Source: Methanobacteriota archaeon (GTDB taxonomy: Archaea; Halobacteriota; Methanomicrobia; Methanomicrobiales; Methanoculleaceae). From it: a DNA stretch of 64,000 bases. How positions within the stretch are numbered: the first letter of the stretch is position 1; each line of letters begins with the position of its first letter. The stretch covers positions 1 through 64,000 of the forward strand of contig JASUSO010000001.1 of the NCBI GenBank assembly GCA_030446015.1, read 5' to 3'. Shown piece after piece: positions 1 through 7,923 of the stretch. A program made the translations under genes and the position numbers. A model generated the notes under the pieces. The model saw only the letters and a program-made list of their open reading frames with translations, was not told the DNA's origin and made no database searches.

Positions 1-279
1 GCCATTCTGGCAGTCGCACTTCGCGTGAGACCCGCATCGTCCATCCCTATCGGCGACCGAGCGTTATCCAGAGGTTGTGGAAGCATTTCAACAGGGCCGG
101 ATTTACGATATTCAGGTAGGCGTGGGGTTTGAGCACCGGAGGTGCGCACCCCTCACTTCCCTCGAAATCCATACTAAGTGCAACCGAAGGGCAGATGTTA
201 AGAGTAGACGGGAACTGTGGACACCCTGAGCCTGGAAGGGCCACACGACAAATGGGATTAGGGGAACGAGGGAAACCTC
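1..279. other. Window edge, no supported gene
   Basis: I see no convincing gene here. Bases about 14-31 (TCGCACTTCGCGTGAGAC) match motifs of the intergenic repeat cluster near 59260-59310, so this edge probably carries a piece of the same dispersed repeat family. A plus-strand stretch from about 50 to 110 could encode a peptide-like segment (ERYPEVVEAF...), but it has no start and soon loses protein character; a decayed gene is possible but unproven. Confidence 0.4.
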
Positions 280-2919
280 TCACCGTCCCCGGCTGATCTC
301 GTCGACGGCCGCGATCAGGAGGTCGATCTCCTGCTCCGTCGTGAAGGCCGCCATGCTCGCCCGCACCGTCCCCTCCGGGAGGCCGAGGTGCTCCATCAGC
401 GGCTGGCAGCAGTGGTGCCCCGAGCGCACCATGATATCCGCATCCTCGTCAAGCATCTGCGCCGCCTCCTGCGGGTGAACGCCGTCGATGGTGAACGAGA
501 CGACCCCGATCCTTGACCCAGGGTCTTTCCCGGCATAGACCGTGACCCCCTCGATCCCGGAGAGCCCCGCGATCAGCCGTGCGGTCAGGCGCTCCTCGTG
601 CCGGTGGATCTTCTCCATCCCGATCGCCGAGAGGTAGTCCACGGCGGCGCCGAGCGCAATCCCGCCGCCGACGTTCGGCGTCCCGGCCTCGTAGCGCTGG
701 TAGCCCTCCGCCGGATCGTAGCCTTCGGTGGTCACGCTCGCGACCATGCCACCGCCGAGAGTCGGCGGCTCGATGAGGAGATCCCGCATCCAGAGCACCC
801 CGGTCCCCATCGGCCCGAACATCTTGTGCCCCGCAAAGCAGAGGAAGTCGCAGCCGAGTTCCGCGACGTTCACCGGCATGTGCGGGAGGGACTGCGCTCC
901 GTCCACCAGGAGGAGGGCGCCGTGCTCCCGGCAGAGCGCCGCGATCTCGCGAACCGGCGGGACGACGCCGAGGACGTTCGAGGCGTGGGTGACGGCGACG
1001 AGCCGGACGCCGCCCCGGGCCAGGGCCGCCTCAAGCGCCGCAAGATCGAGCGCGTAGTTATCGTCGATCCCGATCACGTCGAGCGCGACCCCATGCTTTG
1101 CCAGCATCCGCCAGGGGAGGAGGTTTGAGTGGTGCTCGAGGATGGTAGTCACCACGCGGTCGCCCGGCCTCCAGGAGAGACCCTGAGCGACCATGTTGAT
1201 CGCGTCGGTGGCGTTCTTCGTAAAGACCGTCACCCCTGCCTCGCCGCCGATGAACCGGGCCACCTTCTCGTGGGCGTGCCAGTAGCGCTGCGTCGCGATC
1301 CGGGTCAGCCGGTGGACGCCCCGGCCGACATTCGCCCGGTAATGGTGCTCGAACTCGACGAGCGCCTCCACCACCGGCTCCGGCGAGAAACTCGTCGCCG
1401 CATTGTCGAGATAGACGATATCGCCGAGGATCGGGAAGTCCTTCCTGATCGTCTCGGGGGTGAACTCACTCTCCGCCGGCGGTACCGGCTCGCTGATACC
1501 CGTACTCTTCATGGTCGCCACCTTCTCCACCTTCCTGACCGGGACCTCACGGAGGGTGAAGTCGTCGTTGACGGCGATCCCCCGGTCCCTGCAGACCTCG
1601 CGCATCTTCGGGGGCAGCGCCCGCCACCGCCAGAGCCCCCACCGGTGGTAGACGTCAGGCAACCCGTTCTTCTCCGCCCAGCGGATAAGGAATTCGTCCC
1701 AGCGATCCGTCAACTCCGGGTGCATCTCGCGGAGCCCTTCGTACTCGCTCTCGAGCACCGCCGGGCAGAGGTAGCAGCCCACCCGCTCAAGCCCCATCTC
1801 GTAGAGCGGGTTCATCGGGACCTCGCGCCACCAGAGGTAGAGGAAGACCTCGAGCGCCCGCCAGTTCCGGATCGGCGAGACGTTCAGTTGCAGGGGGTTT
1901 GCCGGGTTCTGGCTCGTCTCGTCGAGGTCGGAACGGTTCCAGGACTCATACCACCGGTTCCCCTGGATGGTGACGCAGGGGCCGAGCCCGGCAAGATAGA
2001 TCTTCAACGGCTGCAGTTTCAGGAGTTTGCAGCACCAGCGGTGATCCTTCCCCGGCGGCCCCGCCTTCTCGACCGCCTGGAAGAAATCGCCGCCTTTCTT
2101 GATTATCTCGACGCCCTGCGACGCCGCGAACGCCACCGTCTCGGGGAGCTCAAGACCGGTGTCGATGAAGAACACCTGCTCCACCCCGGCCTTCCGCGCG
2201 AGATGGAGGACGGCGGTGCTGTCCTTGCCGCCGGAGAACGAGACGTTCACGCACGGCCGGTCGTTCATGTGTTTCTTGATAGTCCGGATGGCGTTGCGTT
2301 CGAGGTTCTTCAAGTGGTAGCGGTTCTTCTCGATGACCTCGTCCCAGCCCGGGTCGGGCCTGGTGCGGGGCTCGACGGGGGCGAGTTCCTTCACCCGGAT
2401 CTGCCCACCCCTGACGATTCCCGTGCCGAACCGGTTCCTGTAGGAGACGATGACCGTCCCGTCCGGCACCGGGGCCGCGAGCGGGAACTGCTTCCCGCCG
2501 ATGCGGCCCTTATGGGCGCTCACCGCAGGCTCGGCCTCCAGGTCGACGATGCCGCGCGTCGCGTGCGGCAGGATGTGCGGGAGGGCTTCGGGAGCGATAT
2601 CGAGGCTAAACCTCCGTTCAATCGGGTCGAACGTGAGCCAGCCGAGCCGGTCGCCGTGGACGATCACGAGGTCCGCCCGGTCGACCCCGCCGGTCTTGTT
2701 CAGGAGCACGACGCGGGGCAACGGGACGTCGCCGAACCGTTCGGTCAGGAGACGCCGGATGAGGGCTATATCCGCCGCGAGGGCGGGCCGGACGTCGTGC
2801 GGCTGCAGGAGCGCTATCTCCCGAACTTGCGCTCCGCAGGAGCAGGTGCGCCCGATGAGGGGGACGTTGCATTGGTCGCACCAGTAGAGGACTTTCTTTA
2901 CTGCCGGTTCGCGCTTCAC
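280..2919 (-). CDS. PAPS reductase-like / cysteine desulfurase fusion protein
   Basis: An 879-residue fusion. Residues 14-28 form a small zinc ribbon (C14, C17, C26, C28), followed by a PUA-like region. A PP-loop sulfotransferase/PAPS-reductase domain follows with SGGKDS at 229-234. It also has the CC (296-297) ... CxxC (382-385) arrangement that binds a [4Fe-4S] cluster in APS reductases. From about residue 485 there is a complete SufS-type PLP cysteine desulfurase, with the Schiff-base lysine at 699 (FAGHKM) and the catalytic cysteine in RSGHHCC (837/838). Family knowledge: desulfurases load persulfide sulfur from cysteine, and PP-loop enzymes activate a substrate with ATP. A self-supplied sulfur-transfer enzyme, for example for tRNA or cofactor thiolation, is my inference; the substrate is unknown. 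It is transcribed alone. Domain calls are firm, the role is open. Confidence 0.9.
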   Translation of the reverse strand: MKREPAVKKVLYWCDQCNVPLIGRTCSCGAQVREIALLQPHDVRPALAADIALIRRLLTERFGDVPLPRVVLLNKTGGVDRADLVIVHGDRLGWLTFDPIERRFSLDIAPEALPHILPHATRGIVDLEAEPAVSAHKGRIGGKQFPLAAPVPDGTVIVSYRNRFGTGIVRGGQIRVKELAPVEPRTRPDPGWDEVIEKNRYHLKNLERNAIRTIKKHMNDRPCVNVSFSGGKDSTAVLHLARKAGVEQVFFIDTGLELPETVAFAASQGVEIIKKGGDFFQAVEKAGPPGKDHRWCCKLLKLQPLKIYLAGLGPCVTIQGNRWYESWNRSDLDETSQNPANPLQLNVSPIRNWRALEVFLYLWWREVPMNPLYEMGLERVGCYLCPAVLESEYEGLREMHPELTDRWDEFLIRWAEKNGLPDVYHRWGLWRWRALPPKMREVCRDRGIAVNDDFTLREVPVRKVEKVATMKSTGISEPVPPAESEFTPETIRKDFPILGDIVYLDNAATSFSPEPVVEALVEFEHHYRANVGRGVHRLTRIATQRYWHAHEKVARFIGGEAGVTVFTKNATDAINMVAQGLSWRPGDRVVTTILEHHSNLLPWRMLAKHGVALDVIGIDDNYALDLAALEAALARGGVRLVAVTHASNVLGVVPPVREIAALCREHGALLLVDGAQSLPHMPVNVAELGCDFLCFAGHKMFGPMGTGVLWMRDLLIEPPTLGGGMVASVTTEGYDPAEGYQRYEAGTPNVGGGIALGAAVDYLSAIGMEKIHRHEERLTARLIAGLSGIEGVTVYAGKDPGSRIGVVSFTIDGVHPQEAAQMLDEDADIMVRSGHHCCQPLMEHLGLPEGTVRASMAAFTTEQEIDLLIAAVDEISRGR

Positions 2920-2969
2920 TTCAAGAATGATTGGCGGCCGCAGGCATTAAGTGAACCGACGGGATGTCC

Positions 2970-3515
2970 TCACGACCGCCTCAGCATCAGGACGAGAGCG
3001 GTGCCGAGGGCGGCCAGCAGGATAGCCGCAGCCGTGAGGAAGACGGTGTTGACGTACCGCTCCGCCTGCACGCCGGGGTAATCCGGGCCCGGTACGATGA
3101 CGTCGACCGGGGCGCGGGCCACGGCGCCGGAGACCGGGTCAAGGGCGACGAGGAGGAGTCGCCCCTCCGGCAACTCCGCGGAGGGCACTGTCCCGCGGAA
3201 ATGCCGGACGGTATCGCCGGCGGCCGCGGAATCGTCTTCGAAGAGCGTGTAGCCTGCAACGAGCGATCCGGAAGAGACGCTATAGACCAGCAGGTCGACG
3301 CGTTGCGGGGGGCGATAGAAACTCGCATCCCGGCTCCAGGCGGCGGAGACGACAAGGTCTTCGTCCCCGGCGAGGGTGTCGTTTGATAACGAGAGTAGAA
3401 GAGAAGGGAGCGGCGGGGGCGTCGCGCCAAAAACGGGGCAGGGCATGACGAGGAGGGCAGAGAGGGCCGCCAGGAGGAAGAGACCGATCCTGCGCGGCAT
3501 CCCATACGACATCAT
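2970..3515 (-). CDS. Secreted or membrane-anchored protein of unknown function
   Basis: About 182 residues from the ATG at 3515; ATGs at 3512 and 3500 are alternatives and a longer frame reaches 3581. A hydrophobic N-terminal segment after MPRR looks like a signal peptide ending near the VFGA sequence. A beta-rich extracellular middle part follows, then a single C-terminal transmembrane helix (about 20 hydrophobic residues) ending in RRS, as in archaeal surface proteins anchored by their C-terminus. I do not recognise a family. It sits 50 bp upstream, on the same strand, of the sulfurtransferase fusion gene but with no evident functional link. Confidence 0.65.
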   Translation of the reverse strand: MMSYGMPRRIGLFLLAALSALLVMPCPVFGATPPPLPSLLLSLSNDTLAGDEDLVVSAAWSRDASFYRPPQRVDLLVYSVSSGSLVAGYTLFEDDSAAAGDTVRHFRGTVPSAELPEGRLLLVALDPVSGAVARAPVDVIVPGPDYPGVQAERYVNTVFLTAAAILLAALGTALVLMLRRS

Positions 3516-3649
3516 AACCGGGGTATCGGCCCGGCAGGGGATAACCTTTCCCCGCCGGCAGACGGACAACCGCTCTCGCAAGCGGATAGGCGCAACGCTC
3601 CGGTGCGGCGATGCAAAGACTTATTCGTGTAAATGCGAATAATCTAAGT

Positions 3650-3958
3650 ATGGCGTCGCGCTGCGTAAACAACCTGGGTGGAGTGGTGCTCCTCAAGGAC
3701 GTGACACCTGAACAGGTGAACGAGTACGTGCAAAAGCACAGCAAAGAATACTACGAGATGCCCCCGGAGTTCGTCTTCAAGGACATCCGGATGCTCTTGA
3801 AAAAACCCATGCTCGTCGGCCTGAAGCTCCGGAAGAAGAAGATTCTGCTGCCGTTTACGAAGCCCTGCCCCGGTTACGGGACGATGCTCTTCGAGATCGG
3901 GGCAAAGGATGAAGATATCGAGTTCATCCGCAACAACCTTGTGAAAGTCTCGGAGTGA
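3650..3958 (+). CDS. Small conserved hypothetical protein
   Basis: 102 residues from the ATG at 3650. A frame also opens at 3611, but an A/T-rich TATA-like stretch (about 3614-3625) lies within that extension at the right distance for a leaderless transcript starting at the internal ATG, so I chose 3650. The protein is basic and mixed alpha/beta, with the run KLRKKKILLPF in the middle and a cysteine in FTKPCPGYG. No catalytic motif is recognisable. It looks like a real conserved archaeal protein by composition, but no function can be given. Confidence 0.65.
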   Translation: MASRCVNNLGGVVLLKDVTPEQVNEYVQKHSKEYYEMPPEFVFKDIRMLLKKPMLVGLKLRKKKILLPFTKPCPGYGTMLFEIGAKDEDIEFIRNNLVKVSE

Positions 3959-4064
3959 GGCGGGCGGGCCGCTCCCGAAATCGGTCTATGCGCTCACCCG
4001 GCGGCCCCGCACCCTTTCTATCCCTTTTTCGCCGCCTTACCCCGCCCTTTTGGGGCGGCATGAC

Positions 4065-4080
4065 CGATCGATATATAGCC
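4065..4080 (+). promoter_or_regulatory. TATA box of the phosphate transport operon
   Basis: CGATCGATATATAGCC contains a good archaeal TATA element, about 35-40 bp ahead of the GTG chosen as the DUF47 start. Placing a promoter here argues against the longer frame that opens at 4050. Confidence 0.6.
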
Positions 4081-4109
4081 CCTGGCGGGAGAAACTTATA
4101 GCGATCATC

Positions 4110-4739
4110 GTGGGCATTAAGGAGTGGGTAGTCCCTCAGGATAAGGCCTTTTTTGACCTCTTCGACGAGATGGCCAGAACGGTCGTTGCTGCTGCCGATC
4201 TTCTCGTTGATTTCGTCGAAAACTTTGAGGACGTGAAAGAAAAGTGCCGTAAGGTGAAGGAACTCGAACACCAGGGAGACGACATCTCGCACCAGATCTA
4301 CGAGCAACTGAATCGGACGTTCATCACGCCGCTTGAGCCCGAAGAGATCTCCCGCCTCGCCTCGGCGCTCGACGATATTCTCGATTACATCGACGGCACC
4401 GCGCAGCAGATGTACAGTTACGGCATCACCGAGACCGACAACGCGATGATTGAACTTGCAAAACTGATCCAGTTAAGCGTCGTCGAGATCGAGAAGGCCG
4501 TCGTCGGCATACGGTCGCTCAAGGATCCGGCCCTGATCGAGGAGCGGTGCATCGAGGTGAACCGCCTGGAGAACATCGCAGACGGCGTCCTCGCCCATGC
4601 CATCATGGACCTCTTCAAGACGAAGGATGCCATCACCATCATCAAACTCAAGGACATCTACGAGAACCTTGAGATGGCGACCGATAAGTGTGAAGACGTC
4701 GCAAACGTCCTGAGTGACATAGCCATCAGACATACCTGA
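4110..4739 (+). CDS. DUF47 (PhoU-like) phosphate transport accessory protein
   Basis: 209 residues from GTG at 4110, close to the usual DUF47 length. It is an all-helical PhoU-like protein: it opens with GIKEWVVPQDKAFFDLF, then has the family's acidic E/D-rich helices (KELEHQGDDISHQIYEQL, DDILDYIDGTAQQ), which in relatives bind metal clusters. DUF47 proteins are commonly encoded directly before Pit transporters and are thought to modulate them. Here the stop codon lies 5 bp before the Pit gene, so the two are co-transcribed. The alternative upstream ATG at 4050 would include the promoter in the coding region and is rejected. Confidence 0.9.
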   Translation: MGIKEWVVPQDKAFFDLFDEMARTVVAAADLLVDFVENFEDVKEKCRKVKELEHQGDDISHQIYEQLNRTFITPLEPEEISRLASALDDILDYIDGTAQQMYSYGITETDNAMIELAKLIQLSVVEIEKAVVGIRSLKDPALIEERCIEVNRLENIADGVLAHAIMDLFKTKDAITIIKLKDIYENLEMATDKCEDVANVLSDIAIRHT

Positions 4740-4744
4740 GCACC

Positions 4745-5929
4745 ATGGACCCGATCATCATCCTCGGCATCCTTCTCGCCCTCCTCTTTAACTTTGCAAA
4801 CGGCCTGAACGATGCCGCGAACTCGATCGCCACCATCATCGCGACCAAGGCCTTGACCCCCCTGCAGGCGGTCCTCCTCGCAGGGGTCTTCAACCTCATC
4901 GGCCCCCTCCTCTTCACGACGGCGATTGCGGCAACCATCGGAAGAGGGATCGTCGATCCCTCATATCTTACACCGACGCTGATCCTCGTGGCCATGGTCG
5001 GCGCGGTGCTCTGGATCCTTGTGACCTCTCTTTTCGGGATACCGGTATCAAGCAGCCACGCCCTGATCGGGGGACTCCTCGGTACCGGCATCGCCGCTGC
5101 CGGGACAGGAGCGGTGCTCTGGCCGCCGCTTACGATGATCGAGCAGGTCCTCTTCTACGGGTCCATCGGTGCGGTCCTCGGTGCGGTCATCACGGGTGCA
5201 CTGGCATACTATAAGGGCGACTTCAAGCCCTGGAACCTCCTCCTCGGCGGACTCATCGGGGTAACGGTCATCATTCCGGTCGCCATCGCAACAGGGTTGT
5301 TGAAGATCGGCGGCATCCTCGGGATCCTGATCTTCATCGTCGTCTCTCCTCTGCTCGGGTTCATCTCCGCGTTCGCCCTCAGCACCCTCGTCGTCAACGT
5401 CTTCCGCAACTATCATCCGCGGCGCTTCTCAAGCCTTTTTAGAAACCTCCAGATCTTCTCGGGTTCCTTCCAGGCCATCGGCCACGGGGCCAACGATGCC
5501 CAGAACGCGATGGGCATCATCACCGCCATGCTCCTTGCCGGCGGGCTGATCGCCGAGTTCTCGGTCCCGCTCTGGGTCATACTGGCGTCGTCGCTCGCCA
5601 TGTCGGTCGGGACGTTCTTGGGGGGCTGGCGGGTCATCGACAAGATGGCAAACCGGATCACGAAGATCCGGCCCTACCAGGGGTTTTCGGCATCGGCCAC
5701 TGCCGGCGGCGTCCTCTCGCTGATGACGATCTTCGGTATCTCCGTCTCGACGACCCATGCGACGACCGGCGCGATCATGGGCGTCGGCGCAACCCGCGGC
5801 TACTCGGCGGTCAAGTGGGGGGTCGTCCGCGAGATCGTCGCCGCGTGGGTCCTGACCATCCCGGCGGCGGCGATCGTGGCCGGGCTCTGCTACGTTGTCG
5901 GCCAGGCGGCGTTTGGCGGGATTGTTTGA
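4745..5929 (+). CDS. pit: Inorganic phosphate transporter, Pit family
   Basis: 394 residues, nearly all hydrophobic, consistent with about ten transmembrane helices and the duplicated PiT fold. The two internal signature repeats are visible: an N-terminal NFANGLNDAANSIATIIATK and a second AIGHGANDAQNAMGIITAM near residue 250, plus the SSSHALIGG / STTHATTGAIMG pair. PiT proteins import phosphate (as metal-phosphate) with H+ or Na+ symport in the cytoplasmic membrane. Second gene of the operon with the DUF47 protein, 5 bp downstream of it. Confidence 0.95.
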   Translation: MDPIIILGILLALLFNFANGLNDAANSIATIIATKALTPLQAVLLAGVFNLIGPLLFTTAIAATIGRGIVDPSYLTPTLILVAMVGAVLWILVTSLFGIPVSSSHALIGGLLGTGIAAAGTGAVLWPPLTMIEQVLFYGSIGAVLGAVITGALAYYKGDFKPWNLLLGGLIGVTVIIPVAIATGLLKIGGILGILIFIVVSPLLGFISAFALSTLVVNVFRNYHPRRFSSLFRNLQIFSGSFQAIGHGANDAQNAMGIITAMLLAGGLIAEFSVPLWVILASSLAMSVGTFLGGWRVIDKMANRITKIRPYQGFSASATAGGVLSLMTIFGISVSTTHATTGAIMGVGATRGYSAVKWGVVREIVAAWVLTIPAAAIVAGLCYVVGQAAFGGIV

Positions 5930-6061
5930 GGGCGGGAGATCCATCTTTTTGGTATAGGACCAGTGGGGTCCGGGTTTGAATCGTTTATACCGGGCGAGAT
6001 GGCCGGCGGATCCGTCGGCTAAGAACCCGTGCGATCGCAAATAAGCACTCTTAATACACTT

Positions 6062-6208
6062 TCTCGTCATCAAATAGTTATACGGCAGGACGCGGAGCAG
6101 CCGGACAGGACGCCGATTGCCCTGATGAACGGCAAGCAGATGGTGAGTCTCGAGCACGATATCGGGGTGGTGCGGACGAACTACGACCTTGCGGAGGGTG
6201 AAGAATGA
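6062..6208 (+). pseudogene. C-terminal remnant of an Mrr-type restriction endonuclease
   Basis: One reading frame without a start ends at a TGA at 6206-6208. Its last residues read PIALMNGKQMVSLEHDIGVV and then RTNYDLAEGEE. This resembles the tail of Mrr_cat endonucleases (typically a P-I-x-L-I/M-N/D-G-x-Q/x-L ... H-x-I-G-V pattern). Upstream of 6062 the frame has no endonuclease core (no D-ExK/QxK region), so only the last 40 or so residues survive. The match is from memory of the family, not a search. It marks the left edge of the accessory region, 32 bp before the Fic gene. Confidence 0.45.
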
Positions 6209-6239
6209 CAGGAGTGGATAACCAGGAGGCAGAGACGGC

Positions 6240-7349
6240 GTGACGGTCCAACCCTACGTCCCGGAGCCGCTGCCCCCGGCCGGCATCGACTGGGAGGCCC
6301 ATATCCCGCAGATAGCGTCGGCGAACCGCGCCCTCGCCCGGTACGACGGCATCCTCCAGGCGATCCCGAACCCGCGGCTCCTCCTCTCCCCGCTCCTGAC
6401 CCAGGAGGCGGTGCTCTCGTCACGGATCGAGGGAACCCAGGCATCGCTCGAAGACGTCCTGCGGTTCGAGGCGAACCCGAAGGAGCCGATCGGCGATGCT
6501 GCTCTCGCCGACATCCGGGAGATCATCAACTACCGGGAGGCGCTGAATACCGCGGTGGAAGCCCTCAAGACCCGGCGGCTGGACATCGCCCTCGTCTGCG
6601 ACCTGCACCGGATCCTTCTCTCCGGCAGCCGGGGCATGGACCGGGAGCCGGGGTGCATCCGGGAGATCCAGAACTTCATCGGGCGGGACGCCCAGATCGA
6701 GCACGCGATCTATGTCCCGCCGGCGCCGGAGGATCTTTCCGGGGCGCTCGGGGACTGGGAGGCATACCTGCAGGGCGGGGAGTTGGACGTTCTCGTCCAG
6801 CTCTCGGTCTTAAAGGCGCAGTTCGAACTCATCCACCCGTTCTGCGACGGCAACGGGCGTATCGGGCGGATGCTCGTCCCCCTCGTCCTCTACGAGAAAG
6901 GGCTGATCGGGAGCCCGATTTTCTATATCAGCGCCTACCTTGAGCGGAACCGGCCGGTCTACTACGAGCGGCTGCTCGGGGTTTCGCGGGACGGGGACTG
7001 GAACGGCTGGATAACGTTCTTCCTCCACGCTATCGAGGAGCAGGCGGGGGCGAACGGCCGGAAAGCAACGGCGATCCTCGACCTTTACGACGAGATGAAG
7101 CAGACGGTGCCGGAGGTGACCCGGTCGCAGTATGCGGTCGCCGCGCTCGATGCGCTCTTTAAGACGCCGGTCTTCAGTTCGGCTGAGTTTTTCGAGCAGG
7201 CGGCGATACCCCGAAGGGCGGCAGAGCGGATCCTCCAGCAGCTCCGTGAACAGGGGATCATCGCCGTCCTTACCGAGGGCGGAGGGCGGCGTGCCGCGAC
7301 CTATGCCTTCCCGCGCCTGCTCGCCATCACCGAGGGGGACCGGTTGTGA
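6240..7349 (+). CDS. Fic/DOC family AMP-transferase with inhibitory helix and winged-helix C-terminus
   Basis: 369 residues from GTG at 6240, with AGGAGG about 10 nt upstream deciding the start. The Fic core motif HPFCDGNGR is at 199-207, with catalytic H199 and the DGNGR anion hole intact. The N-terminal inhibitory motif (S/T)xxxE(G/N) is present as SSRIEG at 60-65, making this a class II Fic protein. The C-terminal 90 or so residues look like a winged helix. Fic enzymes transfer AMP from ATP to a protein hydroxyl; in class II the glutamate blocks ATP until relieved. It may AMPylate a DNA-metabolism protein or act in a toxin-like way, but the target is unknown. It stands alone between an endonuclease remnant and an intergenic repeat. 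Confidence 0.9.
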   Translation: MTVQPYVPEPLPPAGIDWEAHIPQIASANRALARYDGILQAIPNPRLLLSPLLTQEAVLSSRIEGTQASLEDVLRFEANPKEPIGDAALADIREIINYREALNTAVEALKTRRLDIALVCDLHRILLSGSRGMDREPGCIREIQNFIGRDAQIEHAIYVPPAPEDLSGALGDWEAYLQGGELDVLVQLSVLKAQFELIHPFCDGNGRIGRMLVPLVLYEKGLIGSPIFYISAYLERNRPVYYERLLGVSRDGDWNGWITFFLHAIEEQAGANGRKATAILDLYDEMKQTVPEVTRSQYAVAALDALFKTPVFSSAEFFEQAAIPRRAAERILQQLREQGIIAVLTEGGGRRAATYAFPRLLAITEGDRL

Positions 7350-7692
7350 ATACTCTGGTATCCCCAGGCCGTTTCGTGTAGACCAGAACCCCGATCCGAT
7401 AGACAGAAACCATGCCCCGGAGGTGGTTGTGGGAGACTCGTGACCCACACCGGAATTTGTGCGACACCTATGACCCACAAAAAACCTTGTGCGACACGGA
7501 GTGCACTTTTGTGTCGCACAAAACAGGTGGTGCGACACCCGTGACGCATAACGATCGGACCCGGCCGGCCGCCGGGCCCCTGGATAGCGGCGCAGGGGTG
7601 GCGCTGATAGAGAGGACCGTGTCGTAGTATAGGCGTAGAGGAGGATGCCAGGCCAGGAAACACCCTTTCCTCTTCCAGATCAGCTATGCCCA
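7350..7692. other. Intergenic region carrying a 30-bp repeat
   Basis: No gene is supported in these 343 bases between the convergent Fic gene and the small protein at 7693. The notable content is the repeat described separately at 7440-7540. Confidence 0.6.
7440..7540. repeat. 30-bp tandem repeat with inverted copies of TTGTGCGACAC
   Basis: Bases 7441-7470 and 7471-7500 are two tandem units that share TGACCCACA at the start and TTGTGCGACAC near the end. A reverse-complement copy GTGTCGCACAA lies at 7511-7521 and can pair with the copy at 7487-7497 (11-bp arms, 13-nt spacer). A variant GGTGCGACACC follows at 7529-7539, itself nearly palindromic. The units are adjacent rather than separated by unique spacers, so this is not a CRISPR. 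Iteron-like protein binding sites or a folded RNA are possible. Confidence 0.7.
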
Positions 7693-7878
7693 TCAGTACA
7701 ACTCTTCAAGGTCGTTCTCGGCCAGTTTCAGGATGTATTCTTCAGGAGCATAGAGTTTTGCCATTTTTTTAGGGTGTTTCCTCAGCCTGACGACCACTCG
7801 CTCTACCCCGGGTCTCAGGGGTCGGTCGAGCTGGATTGTCGTGTCGTCGATCAGTCTTCCGTCGACTTCTACCGGCAT
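7693..7878 (-). CDS. Small protein downstream of the methyltransferase, unknown function
   Basis: 61 residues from the ATG at 7878 (MPVEVDGRL...), with a GGAG-like sequence upstream; a GTG at 7887 is an alternative. The N-terminal half is beta-rich (VEVDGRLIDDTTIQLDRP, then VERVVVRLR); the C-terminal half is charged and helical. This resembles short antitoxin-like proteins, but no toxin partner is adjacent. It follows the methyltransferase gene by about 45 bp on the same strand and may be the last gene of that operon. Function not assigned. Confidence 0.55.
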   Translation of the reverse strand: MPVEVDGRLIDDTTIQLDRPLRPGVERVVVRLRKHPKKMAKLYAPEEYILKLAENDLEELY

Positions 7879-7923
7879 TGCCCCCACTCCATGACATACT
7901 CAGATATTGCGGTTATTGATATC

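Noticed and set aside
47-283. A 78-codon minus-strand frame at the window edge
   Set aside because: Low protein character, and the region contains repeat-like sequence; no family is suggested.
1129-3081. A 650-codon plus-strand frame antisense to the sulfur-transfer fusion
   Set aside because: It is a complement of the conserved minus-strand gene and has no recognisable motif or start signal.
7441-7500. Possible CRISPR from the 30-bp repeat
   Set aside because: The two units are directly adjacent without unique spacers, and there are no cas genes.
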